From Streptomyces aurantiacus JA 4570 (GTDB taxonomy: Bacteria > Actinomycetota > Actinomycetes > Streptomycetales > Streptomycetaceae), in contig NZ_AOPZ01000109.1 in the NCBI RefSeq assembly GCF_000414115.1, positions 1-64,000 on the forward strand: a DNA stretch of 64,000 nt, given 5' to 3'. Numbering within the stretch: position 1 is the first letter of the stretch; each line of letters begins with the position of its first letter. A model generated the notes under the pieces. The model saw only the letters and a list, made by a program, of their open reading frames with translations. It had not been told where the DNA came from and ran no database searches. The translations under genes were made by a program, and so were the position numbers. Positions 1 to 8,002 of the stretch are shown one piece after another.

Positions 1-1
1 C

Positions 2-2278
2 TCCGACGACGGCCGCAAGCACGACTCGGCGCGCACCGGCCCGCTCGGCGGCCAGTCGGCGGCCGGCGGACACGACGCGGCACAGCAGGCGCGCGCCAAC
101 TTCGTCGACGTACACGGACGCAACGCGATCCTCGACGGCACCCAGGGCGATGTGAACCTGGGCGACCACCACCACTACCACGGGGCCCGGGCGGGCGTGC
201 CGCGCCTGGTGTCCGGCACCGTGCCCCGCGACGAACTGCGGCGGCTGCGGCTGGTCTTCGAGGAACCTCCCGGCTACGCGGAACTGCGCGCGCTCCTGGA
301 GCGGCAACGGCTGATCGCGCTGTGCGGCGACCCGGGCACCGGACGCGGCTACGCGGCCCTGTCCCTGCTCGACGAGGTCACGCACGGGCAGGTCGAACGC
401 ATGGACCCGCGTACCGAACTGGACCGGATCGACGAGTCGGACCTCCAGGAGGGCCACGGCTACCTGGTGAAGATCACCGGCGAGGAGATGATCACCAGGG
501 GGCGGCGCCCCCGGGACGACACGCGGGACCGCGAGGACCGGGAGGAGCGGGACAGCAGGTGGGCCGCCGAGCGCCCCGCCGAACTGCACCTGGACCGGCT
601 CGGCACGCTCCTCGACCGGCGCGGCGCCTACGCGATCCTCGTCGTCGGGGTCGGCGGCTTCGCCGACGAACTGCTGCGCGGCCGCTACGGACGGCTCTTC
701 AGCATGCCCTCGGCCGACGGCACCCTGCGCAAGCACCTCGTGGCGCTCCTGGGCCACGCCGAACGCGACCGCCTCGAAGAGGCGCTGACCCTGGCGCGAC
801 GGCCGGACGTGACCCGGGCCATGGGGCTCGACCCGCTGCGTCCCCACGAAGTGGAGTCACTGGCCCGCCTCCTGGTCGGGCACCTCAAGGAGGAGAACTC
901 CGAGGACGCGCTCCTCGCCGAACTGCGCACCTTCGCCCACGCGCAGGCGGACCGATGGTTCGCCGCCACCGGCCGTGCCGCGCCGCGCAACCGGGACGCG
1001 GTGGCGGCGGCGCTGCGGCAGGCGGCCTTCCGCACGGCGGTGGCCGTCTACAACGGCTCGCCCTACAGCGTGGCCGTTGCCGCGGCGGAGCAACTGGCCT
1101 GGGAATTCGCGCAGTCCACCGACCCCGGGCGGGAGCCGGGGCGGCTGCTGTTCAGCGACCACCGCCCGGCCCGGCTCGCGGCCGCGCGGGCCGAACTGTT
1201 CACCGGCGACGTCACGTTCGACAGCCGCCGCCTGGAGACCCTCAAGGTGCGCCTGCAGGGAAGCGCGCTCGCCCGGGCCGTCCTGACGCGCGTGTGGGAG
1301 GACCACCACAACGCGCGGGGGCCGCTGTGCCAGTGGCTGCGCACCCAGTGCGACAACGGCCTGCCGATGGTGTGGATTCCGGCCGCCATCACGGCCGCCG
1401 CGCTGTGCACGCTCGACTACGCCTACGCCCGGGACGAGATCGTGGTCCCGCTGGCGTACAGCGACTCCCTCCAGCAGCGCCTCGCGGCCGCGACCGTCCT
1501 CGCCCAGACGGCGGCGCTCAGCGAGCCGGTCCGCCCGATCGTGCGGGACACGGTGCGGGAGTGGGCACGCGAGGGCGACGAGAGGCAGGTGAGCACCGCG
1601 GCCTTCGTGCACGGCTTCGGCACCGTGGAGAGGTCGGTCTCCGCATCCCTCGACGAACTGGGCCGCATGGCGGGCCGGGACGGCGGGGACTGGGACCTGT
1701 TGGTGTACGCCTCCTTCAGCGCGGCGCGCCTGATCGCCGGGGCCGAGCCGGAGACCGCGCTGCGGCGGGTGGGCGCCTGGCTGGGCGACCGGCGCACCCG
1801 GCACCGCGATCTGGCGCTGCTCACCGTGAACCGGCTGATCTGGCAGCGCCCCACGCACCTGTGGGGCCTGGAGGAGGCGCCCGCGCTCAAGGACCACATG
1901 AACTGGCCGATCGCCGCCGCTCTCCTCGCGGACGCGCCGCGGTACACCCGGATGCTGGCGGACCTGGTGTGGTGCGGCCTGGACACCAGCAGGTGGCGGG
2001 AGGACGTTCAGGACTCCCTCAGCGACTGGATCCGCAGGGGAGAGAACGACGCCGAACTGCTCGACGTCCTCTGCGACTTCCTTCCCCACCTCGTGAGCGG
2101 TGTCGATGACGCCGAGCGGCTGCGCAACCTCGTACGCCGCCTGGAACGCGACCCCGACGAATCCCTGGCGCCGGCCACCGCACAACGGCTGCGCGACGCG
2201 ATCGCCGGACATCGGACGGTCGTCGTCCAGCCGGAAACACCGGCCCACCGGACCAAGATGACGGACGGAGCGAGATGA
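2..2278 (+). CDS. degenerate P-loop / helical-repeat protein, 5' end outside window
   Basis: I do not recognise the family. The frame is open to the left edge with strongly biased GC-ending codons, so the gene very likely begins upstream; a GTG at 152 is the first start codon inside the window but has only a weak AGGG before it. The visible protein begins with a histidine-rich stretch (GDHHHYHG) after an N-x-I/L-x-G-like run. Around residue 57 of the GTG reading is GDPGTGRGY, a Walker-A-like loop with Arg where Lys is expected, so nucleotide binding is doubtful. The rest looks alpha-helical, rich in Leu/Ala/Arg, and may be HEAT-like. The stop overlaps the next start (ATGA), so it is co-translated with the band-7-like and PycTM-like genes. 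By context it is a STAND-like or scaffold component of a conflict system; this is inference. Confidence 0.6.
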   Translation, partial: SDDGRKHDSARTGPLGGQSAAGGHDAAQQARANFVDVHGRNAILDGTQGDVNLGDHHHYHGARAGVPRLVSGTVPRDELRRLRLVFEEPPGYAELRALLERQRLIALCGDPGTGRGYAALSLLDEVTHGQVERMDPRTELDRIDESDLQEGHGYLVKITGEEMITRGRRPRDDTRDREDREERDSRWAAERPAELHLDRLGTLLDRRGAYAILVVGVGGFADELLRGRYGRLFSMPSADGTLRKHLVALLGHAERDRLEEALTLARRPDVTRAMGLDPLRPHEVESLARLLVGHLKEENSEDALLAELRTFAHAQADRWFAATGRAAPRNRDAVAAALRQAAFRTAVAVYNGSPYSVAVAAAEQLAWEFAQSTDPGREPGRLLFSDHRPARLAAARAELFTGDVTFDSRRLETLKVRLQGSALARAVLTRVWEDHHNARGPLCQWLRTQCDNGLPMVWIPAAITAAALCTLDYAYARDEIVVPLAYSDSLQQRLAAATVLAQTAALSEPVRPIVRDTVREWAREGDERQVSTAAFVHGFGTVERSVSASLDELGRMAGRDGGDWDLLVYASFSAARLIAGAEPETALRRVGAWLGDRRTRHRDLALLTVNRLIWQRPTHLWGLEEAPALKDHMNWPIAAALLADAPRYTRMLADLVWCGLDTSRWREDVQDSLSDWIRRGENDAELLDVLCDFLPHLVSGVDDAERLRNLVRRLERDPDESLAPATAQRLRDAIAGHRTVVVQPETPAHRTKMTDGAR

Positions 2279-3396
2279 ACACCCAGAACCCGCCGCGCGC
2301 CCTCCCGCCGGCCTCCGCACCGCCCGCCGTGCCGCCCCGTACCGGGAATCCGCCCGCCCGGGCCCCCTGGACGCCCGCCGCGAGCACGTCGAAGACGCCG
2401 GGCGAACGCCCCGCCGCCGCACAGGAGCTGGCCGGTCCCTTCCTGCGCGAATACCGGCCGGACTGGCCGTACAGACACCGCAGCGCCCAGGTCGCGGCGG
2501 TCCTGTACTACCGCAGCCGCCCGCCCAGGGCGGTGGGCCCCGAGGGCGAGGAGGGGTTCCTGCTGCGCTGGTTCGCCCGCCCCTACACCGCGTTCGAGCT
2601 GCAACTGGGCTGGCACACCGTGTCGTTCAAGGTGGAGCTCCCGGCCGCGGAGAACGGCAGGTCCTTCCCCACCGATGTACGGGTGCGCTGGCAGGTGAGC
2701 GACCCCTGCCTGGTCGCGCGGAGCCAGGTCACCGATGTCGCCGCGCTGCTCGTCCCGGAACTGGAGCAGCGGCTGCGCGACGTCTCACGCGGCTACTCGA
2801 TCAACCGCGCGGAGGAGGTCCGCGACGCGGTGCACGAGGCGCTGAAGGACCAGCGCCTGGGCGGCCGATTCGGCCTGGAACTGGACGTCTTCGTGACCAT
2901 CTCCTGGGACAAGCTGATCCAGGACCACGGCAAGAGCCTGGGCCGGGTGCTGCACCAGACGGACCTGGAGCGGCTCAGCCACGAGCTGCGCCAGCTCAGG
3001 GACGAGAACAAGCGGGAACTCATCAGCCACTGGACCGCCGATTTCCAGCGGGCCATGGAGCGCGGCGACCACGCCGTGATGGCGCAGATGATGGCGCGCA
3101 ATCCCAAGGACCTCGCCGAGATCCGGCAGATGTTCCGCAAGGAGCAGCGCGAAGAGCGCAAGGACGGCATGGAGTTGATGTCCCGGCTGATCGACGGCGG
3201 ACTCCTGGAGCGCTGGGAGCTCGGCGACCAGGCCATGGTGGTCGTGGAGTTCCTGAGGTCGAGCGCGCGCCATGTGCTGTCCGAACCCCCGTCGGCGAAC
3301 GAGGCGGCACGGCCCCGGCGCACTCCCTTCTGGGAGAAGGAGGAGGACAGCGCTGGGGACTCCGCCGACGGCGGCGGGGAGGAGACGACGCGATGA
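2275..3396 (+). CDS. SPFH/band-7-like protein with proline-rich N-terminus
   Basis: The 373-residue protein starts with about 50 residues rich in Pro and Ala. After that, a segment with alternating beta-strand pattern (VSFKVELP, TDVRVRWQVSDP) resembles the start of an SPFH/band-7 domain, including the typical V-x-V-x-W-x-V-x-DP. Helical, charged regions follow (residues about 215-330, many Glu/Arg/Lys) that may form coiled coil, as in prohibitin-type scaffolds. No membrane segment is obvious. It overlaps the upstream stop and the downstream start by 4 bp each, so the three genes form one operon. Band-7 proteins organise membrane microdomains and occur beside membrane effectors in bacterial conflict systems. 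The family assignment is tentative. Confidence 0.6.
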   Translation: MNTQNPPRALPPASAPPAVPPRTGNPPARAPWTPAASTSKTPGERPAAAQELAGPFLREYRPDWPYRHRSAQVAAVLYYRSRPPRAVGPEGEEGFLLRWFARPYTAFELQLGWHTVSFKVELPAAENGRSFPTDVRVRWQVSDPCLVARSQVTDVAALLVPELEQRLRDVSRGYSINRAEEVRDAVHEALKDQRLGGRFGLELDVFVTISWDKLIQDHGKSLGRVLHQTDLERLSHELRQLRDENKRELISHWTADFQRAMERGDHAVMAQMMARNPKDLAEIRQMFRKEQREERKDGMELMSRLIDGGLLERWELGDQAMVVVEFLRSSARHVLSEPPSANEAARPRRTPFWEKEEDSAGDSADGGGEETTR

Positions 3397-3968
3397 CGGT
3401 CACGGGCAGCCCACCGCACCGCAGACCGGCCGTGCCCGGCATCGCGGTGTCGCCCCTGTCCGAGCCGGGCTGCCGGTTCGTGTCGGAGCATCTGCTCACG
3501 GCGGTACGGGAGGAGGTCACGCGGGCCGACACGAAGGCTTCGGTCCTGCTGTCGGGCAGCGTCGCCCTGCCCGCACTGGCCGCTTCGGCCGCCCACGAGC
3601 GCCTCGGCTCCGGGCCGCTGGGCGTGGCCGGTGCGGTGTTGTGGCTGGCGGGGATCGTGATGCTGGCCGTGGTGGTCCTGCCGCGTACGAAGCCGGACAG
3701 CGGGGAAGGGGGAGCCGACAGGGGGTCGGGCGGGCCCCGGACGGCCGCCGCCGCGTCCGGCCCGTCGGTGGTCGTACTCCACCGCGGCGCCGGAACGGAC
3801 GAGGTGGCGGCGGCGGTGCTGGCCGCGGGACGGGACCCCGGCCGCTGGCTCCTGGAGCAGTCGTGCGCCCTCGGCACCATCCTGGCGATCAAGTACCGCT
3901 GGATGCGGTGGGCCGTGGGGTGCCTGGTGGCGGGTGGGGCGGCCGTGGCGGTGACGGCGGTGGGGTGA
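3393..3968 (+). CDS. PycTM-like (Pycsar effector family) membrane protein
   Basis: The 191-residue protein has the motif E-V-T-R-A-D-T-K-A-S-V-L-L (about residues 43-55) followed by two hydrophobic segments (ALPALAASAAHE region, then VAGAVLWLAGIVMLAVVVLP). A Ser/Gly-rich linker comes next, and a last hydrophobic helix (AVGCLVAGGAAVAVTAV) follows a KYRWMRWAV segment. ADTKAS followed by a membrane hairpin and the late KYR-x-x-R helix is the arrangement I know from the Pycsar effector family (PycTM, DUF5706). Those effectors are thought to disrupt the membrane when a nucleotide signal is made. No cyclase is visible in the window, so the partner would be upstream or absent. Start overlaps the previous stop (ATGA). 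Confidence 0.65.
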   Translation: MTVTGSPPHRRPAVPGIAVSPLSEPGCRFVSEHLLTAVREEVTRADTKASVLLSGSVALPALAASAAHERLGSGPLGVAGAVLWLAGIVMLAVVVLPRTKPDSGEGGADRGSGGPRTAAAASGPSVVVLHRGAGTDEVAAAVLAAGRDPGRWLLEQSCALGTILAIKYRWMRWAVGCLVAGGAAVAVTAVG

Positions 3969-4000
3969 GGAGGGCGGGGTTCCGGATCACCACGGATCCG

Positions 4001-4040
4001 TCACGCCGTTCCTCGTACGGTCACGCCGTTCCTCGTACGC
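4001..4040. repeat. 20-bp tandem duplication across the TetR stop codon
   Basis: tcacgccgttcctcgtacg occurs at 4001-4019 and again at 4021-4039, a 20-bp period. The tca at 4021 is the TetR stop (minus strand), and the copy at 4001 repeats the last codons plus stop, so the protein is unchanged. Two other genes in the window show the same kind of event. Confidence 0.85.
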
Positions 4041-4794
4041 GAAGCCCCGCGCACCCGGCATCCGCATCGGGTATCCGGCGGTGGACGTCCCTGAGCAGGT
4101 TCAGGATCGACAGGCGGAAGACCTCGGCCTGATGGTCACCGAGGAACGACGTGTGCCCGAAGACCTCCAGGACGACCTGGCCGTGCATCTGCCCCCACGC
4201 GCTCAGGAGGAGCGAGGTCGCGGGCGGCGGCAGATCACCCAGCCCGTCCGGCGGCAGCTGTTCCAGGAACGCGCGGAACGACGGCGAGAGCGCGGGGGTG
4301 TCGGCCGCGGCCAGCTGCTCCGTCGTGAATCCGCCGAACAGCTCGCGCTGGAAGATCGCGCTCATGCGGCGCACCGCCTGCGTGGTCGGGCCGTCGACCG
4401 GCGCGGTGTAGTACCGCAGGGGCGTCCCGTACAGGAGCTGGAACCGCTCGGGATGGGCGATGGCCCATCGGCGGTACCCCTCGGCCGCGACCACCAGGCC
4501 CGGCGTGTCCGAGTCGTCCGCCGCGCTGTCGACGGCGGTCCGCACGGCCTCGGCCAGATCGTCGTACGCCTTGGTGACGAGGGACGTGACGAGGGCGTCC
4601 CGGCTCGGGAAGTAGTGGTAGAGCGCCTGCACGGTCATGCCGAGGTCCCGGGCGACCGCGCGCAGCGACAGGGCCGCGGGGCCGTTTTCGACGATGTGGG
4701 CCTCGGCGGCGTCCAGGATCTCTCGGGTGGCCGCGGCCCGCCGCCGCTCGCGCAAGGAGGGCCGGGCCGCTGCGAGCTCGTCGGTTGCGGTCAT
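4021..4794 (-). CDS. TetR/AcrR family regulator
   Basis: The 257-residue protein has an N-terminal TetR DNA-binding domain: TREILDAAEAHIVENG, then SLRAVARDLGMTVQALYHYFPSRDALV, which is the helix-turn-helix with its usual Y-x-Y-F. The C-terminal ligand domain has EGYRRWAIAHPERFQLLYG, typical of the TetR_C_13 (WHG) group. I chose the ATG at 4794 because residues upstream of it do not look coding and the HTH then starts at a normal distance. It is divergent from the isochorismatase-like gene at 5003, so self-regulation and control of that gene are plausible. The ligand cannot be predicted. Confidence 0.9.
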   Translation of the reverse strand: MTATDELAAARPSLRERRRAAATREILDAAEAHIVENGPAALSLRAVARDLGMTVQALYHYFPSRDALVTSLVTKAYDDLAEAVRTAVDSAADDSDTPGLVVAAEGYRRWAIAHPERFQLLYGTPLRYYTAPVDGPTTQAVRRMSAIFQRELFGGFTTEQLAAADTPALSPSFRAFLEQLPPDGLGDLPPPATSLLLSAWGQMHGQVVLEVFGHTSFLGDHQAEVFRLSILNLLRDVHRRIPDADAGCAGLRVRGTA

Positions 4795-4845
4795 GCGGCG
4801 ACCGTACGCGGGCGGCCCTGGCGGCGCACTGAGAATTTGTGGAAT

Positions 4846-4872
4846 GTGAGGTAGATCTAACACTGTCAAGCG
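4846..4872 (-). promoter_or_regulatory. candidate TetR promoter with operator-like palindrome
   Basis: On the minus strand TTGACA (4870-4865) is a consensus -35. It is followed immediately by the palindrome TAGATCTA (4852-4859), which would lie in the spacer and be an obvious place for TetR autorepression. The -10 is not clear. The position, 60-75 bp upstream of the TetR start and between two divergent genes, supports the call; binding is inference. Confidence 0.4.
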
Positions 4873-5002
4873 GGATGCTGTGGCCGACGCGGCAATCCGT
4901 TCCCGCCCCGGGCTGAGCTTCACACCCACCCCAGAGAGGGCTCAAGCCTCCCTGGAATTAGTCTGGTTCGGCAGTTGCCCGGCGAAGAACGGACGGTATG
5001 CC

Positions 5003-5563
5003 ATGACGCACAGCGCCCTCCTCGTGATGGATGTCCAACGGGACGTCGTCGACCTGGCCGACGACGGCTCCGGGTATCTGCCCCGCCTTGGCAAGGCGAT
5101 CGACGGTGCCCGCGCGGCCGGCATCCCCGTGATCTACGTGGTCATCAGCCTGCGCGCGGGCCTCCCGGAAGTCAGCCCGCGCAACAAGGCGGTCACCGCC
5201 GTCGTGCGGGACGGTCTGTTCACCGAGGGCGCCACCGGCACGGAGATCCACCCGGACATCGCGCCCCACGAGGGCGATGTCGTGGTGACCAAGAGGCGGG
5301 GGAGTGCCTTCTCGGGCAGCGATCTCGACCTGGTGCTCAGGGGGCGCGGCGTCGACAGCCTCGTGCTCGCCGGCATCGCCACCAGCGGCGTCGTGCTGCA
5401 CACCCTGTGCCAGGCCAACGATCTGGACTTCGGGATCACCGTCCTGGCGGACGGCTGCCTCGACCTCGACCCGGAGGTGCACCGGTTCCTCACCGAGAGG
5501 CTTTTCCCGCAGTGGGGCGAGGTCGTCACCATCGAGGACTGGGTCAAGGCCGTCCGGGGGTGA
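5003..5563 (+). CDS. isochorismatase-like hydrolase lacking the catalytic cysteine
   Basis: The 186-residue protein has the isochorismatase fold: LLVMDVQRDVVD at the N-terminus supplies the conserved Asp, and VTKRRGSAFSGSDL supplies the conserved Lys. In nicotinamidase-type enzymes the nucleophile lies in a G-x-x-T-x-x-C-V loop. Here the loop reads GIATSGVVLHT, with Gly in place of Cys, as in true isochorismatases (EntB, PhzD), which use no thiol. So it is probably not an amidase; the substrate is unknown. The ATG at 5003 (preceded by ggacgg) begins the domain properly; an in-frame upstream extension reads into the divergent promoter region. The TetR gene is divergent. Confidence 0.85.
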   Translation: MTHSALLVMDVQRDVVDLADDGSGYLPRLGKAIDGARAAGIPVIYVVISLRAGLPEVSPRNKAVTAVVRDGLFTEGATGTEIHPDIAPHEGDVVVTKRRGSAFSGSDLDLVLRGRGVDSLVLAGIATSGVVLHTLCQANDLDFGITVLADGCLDLDPEVHRFLTERLFPQWGEVVTIEDWVKAVRG

Positions 5564-5604
5564 TCGCCCAGGTGAGCCGCGTCTCACCTCCCCGGCGGCG
5601 CTTG

Positions 5605-5626
5605 TCTATGCAACGAGTTGCATAGA
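5605..5626. promoter_or_regulatory. PadR operator, perfect 10-bp inverted repeat
   Basis: Arms tctatgcaac (5605-5614) and gttgcataga (5617-5626) are perfect complements separated by ga. PadR regulators bind such ATGxAAC...GTTxCAT dyads. The site ends 11 bp before the PadR ATG and covers part of the Shine-Dalgarno (aagga), so bound regulator would block both transcription and translation: autorepression. Confidence 0.8.
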
Positions 5627-5637
5627 AGGATCGGGGC

Positions 5638-6195
5638 ATGGCGCTCGAGCACGCGATTCTCGTCTCCCTCCTTGAGAAGCCGGGCTCCGGCTATGAGCTG
5701 GCCCGGCGCTTCGACCGGTCCATCGGCTACTTCTGGGCCGCCACGCACCAGCAGATCTACCGCGTCCTCAAGCGCATGGAGAGCGACGGCTGGATCGACG
5801 CCCGCGAGGTGGCGCAGCAGGACCGCCCGGACAAGAGGGAGTACTCCGTCGCCGGGTCCGGCCGGGCCGCGCTGTCCCAGTGGCTGCACGAGCCGATCGA
5901 ACCCGAGAGCGTCCGGCACGAGCTGGCCGTGAAGATCCGCGGCGCCGCCTTCGACGACCCGGCCGCGCTGATCCGCGAGGTGGAGCGACACCGCCGGGCG
6001 CACGCCGACCGGCTCCCGCACTATCTCGCGGGGGAGCGGCGTGACTTCGTCGAGCCGGAGGCTCCCGGGACGCCCGACGCCGGGCGGGAGCTCCAGCATG
6101 TCGTGCTGCGCGGCGGCATCGCGTACGAACGGATGACGCTCGCCTGGCTCGACGACGTGATCGCCACCCTCGAACGGCTCGGCGCCCCACGCTGA
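5638..6195 (+). CDS. PadR family transcriptional regulator
   Basis: The 185-residue protein begins ALEHAILVSLLEKPGSGYELARRFDRSIGYFW, the signature N-terminal winged helix of PadR, with HQQIYRVLKRMESDGWI as recognition helix and start of the wing. The C-terminal half (from about residue 90) is the alpha-helical dimerisation domain of the Vir_act_alpha_C type, with RHRRAHADRLPHY and the terminal RMTLAWLDDVIATLERL. A perfect operator lies just upstream. The acyl-CoA dehydrogenase gene follows 75-80 bp downstream in the same direction and is probably its co-transcribed target. PadR proteins normally respond to phenolic or lipophilic ligands; this one's is unknown. Confidence 0.93.
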   Translation: MALEHAILVSLLEKPGSGYELARRFDRSIGYFWAATHQQIYRVLKRMESDGWIDAREVAQQDRPDKREYSVAGSGRAALSQWLHEPIEPESVRHELAVKIRGAAFDDPAALIREVERHRRAHADRLPHYLAGERRDFVEPEAPGTPDAGRELQHVVLRGGIAYERMTLAWLDDVIATLERLGAPR

Positions 6196-6276
6196 CGTAC
6201 CCGAACCTCTCCCGCCCCAGACCTCTCACCACGTGAGCCCGCACCCCTCGACACTGAGCCGGAAAGGCGAATGGCC

Positions 6277-8001
6277 ATGGCCGACCCGCTGCTGTTCAAC
6301 CCCCGCACCTACGACCCGTCGCACTTCGACCCCGAGACCCGCAGGCTGCTGCGCGCGACCGTCGACTGGTTCGAGGAGCGCGGCAAGCGCAAGCTGATCG
6401 AGGACTACCGCTCCCGCGCCTGGCTCGCGGACTTCCTCGCGTTCTCCGCGAAGGAAGGGCTGTTCGCGACGTTCCTCACGCCGGCCGGTGCCGCCGGTGA
6501 GGGCGCGCCGGACAAGCGCTGGGACACCGCCCGCATCGCCGCCCTCAACGAGATCTTCGGCTTCTACGGGCTCGACTACTGGTACGCCTGGCAGGTCACG
6601 ATCCTGGGCCTCGGCCCGGTCTGGCAGAGCGACAACGCCGTCGCCCGCACCCGCGCGGCCGAACTCCTCGCCGAGGGTGAGGTGTTCGCCTTCGGCCTGT
6701 CCGAGAAGTCGCACGGCGCGGACATCTACTCCACCGACATGCTGCTCGAGCCGGACGGCGACGGCGGCTTTTGGGCCAGCGGCTCCAAGTACTACATCGG
6801 CAACGGCAACGCCGCCGGACTGGTCTCCGTCTTCGGCCGCCGCACCGACGTCGAGGGCCCCGACGGCTACGTCTTCTTCGCCGCCGACAGCCGCCACGAC
6901 GCGTACCACCTGGTGAAGAACGTCGTCGATTCGTCGAAGTACGTCAGTGAGTTCCGGCTCGAGAACTACCCGGTGGCCGCCGAGGACGTCCTGCACACCG
7001 GGCGTGCCGCCTTCGACGCCGCCCTCAACACCGTCAACGTGGGCAAGTTCAACCTCTGCACCGCCTCGATCGGCATCTGCGAGCACGCGATGTACGAGGC
7101 CGTCACCCACGCCACGGGCCGCATCCTGTACGGCCGCCCCGTCACCGCCTTCCCGCACGTGCGCCGCGAGCTGACCGACGCGTACGTACGCCTCGTCGGG
7201 ATGAAGCTGTTCAGCGACCGCGCCGTCGACTACTTCCGCTCCGCCGGTCCCGACGACCGCCGCTACCTCCTCTTCAACCCCATGACGAAGATGAAGGTGA
7301 CCACGGAGGGCGAGAAGGTCATCGACCTGATGTGGGACGTCATCGCGGCCAAGGGCTTCGAGAAGGACACCTACTTCGCGCAGGCCGCCACCGAGATCCG
7401 GGGCCTGCCGAAGCTGGAGGGCACGGTCCACGTCAACCTCGCGCTGATCCTCAAGTTCATGGGCAACCACCTCCTGAACCCGGCCGAGTACGAGCCCGTG
7501 CCGACCCGCCTGGACGCGGCCGACGACGACTTCCTCTTCCGGCAGGGGCCCGCCCGCGGTCTGGGCGCCATCCGCTTCCACGACTGGCGCACCGCCTACG
7601 ACGCGTACGCCGAGGTGCCCAACGTCGCCCGCTTCCGCGAACAGGCCGACGCCCTCTGCGAGTTCGTCACCACCGCCGCGCCCGACGAGGCCCAGAGCCG
7701 CGACCTCGACCTCCTCCTCGCCGTCGGCCAGCTGTTCGCGCTGGTCGTGCACGGGCAGCTCATCCTGGAACAGGCCCGCCTGACCGGCCTGGACGAGGAC
7801 GTGCTCGACGAGCTCTTCGCGGTCCTCGTACGGGACTTCTCCGCGCACGCCGTCGAGCTGCACGGCAAGGACTCCGCCACCGAGGCACAGCAGAGCTGGG
7901 CCCTCGGCGCGGTCCGGCGCCCGGTCGTGGACGACGCCCGCTCGGCGCGCGTCTGGGAGCGCGTGGAGGCGCTGGCGGGGACCTACGAGATGGCGCCGTA
8001 A
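6277..8001 (+). CDS. acyl-CoA dehydrogenase family protein
   Basis: The protein of about 574 residues is a flavin-dependent acyl-CoA dehydrogenase. Visible features are the FAD-site-like FAFGLSEKSHGADIYSTDM (the family's x-T-E-x-x-x-G-S/A-D loop), the beta-domain segment WASGSKYYIGNGNAAGLVSVFGR, and a long alpha-helical C-terminus (residues about 250-570), longer than the usual 380-400 residues, as in the larger ACAD subfamilies. I favour the ATG at 6277 because the Shine-Dalgarno ggaaagg (6261-6267) is 9 bp upstream; ATG 6271 is an in-frame alternative only 3 bp from it. It follows the PadR gene. Acyl substrate is unknown. Confidence 0.9.
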   Translation: MADPLLFNPRTYDPSHFDPETRRLLRATVDWFEERGKRKLIEDYRSRAWLADFLAFSAKEGLFATFLTPAGAAGEGAPDKRWDTARIAALNEIFGFYGLDYWYAWQVTILGLGPVWQSDNAVARTRAAELLAEGEVFAFGLSEKSHGADIYSTDMLLEPDGDGGFWASGSKYYIGNGNAAGLVSVFGRRTDVEGPDGYVFFAADSRHDAYHLVKNVVDSSKYVSEFRLENYPVAAEDVLHTGRAAFDAALNTVNVGKFNLCTASIGICEHAMYEAVTHATGRILYGRPVTAFPHVRRELTDAYVRLVGMKLFSDRAVDYFRSAGPDDRRYLLFNPMTKMKVTTEGEKVIDLMWDVIAAKGFEKDTYFAQAATEIRGLPKLEGTVHVNLALILKFMGNHLLNPAEYEPVPTRLDAADDDFLFRQGPARGLGAIRFHDWRTAYDAYAEVPNVARFREQADALCEFVTTAAPDEAQSRDLDLLLAVGQLFALVVHGQLILEQARLTGLDEDVLDELFAVLVRDFSAHAVELHGKDSATEAQQSWALGAVRRPVVDDARSARVWERVEALAGTYEMAP

Positions 8002-8002
8002 C

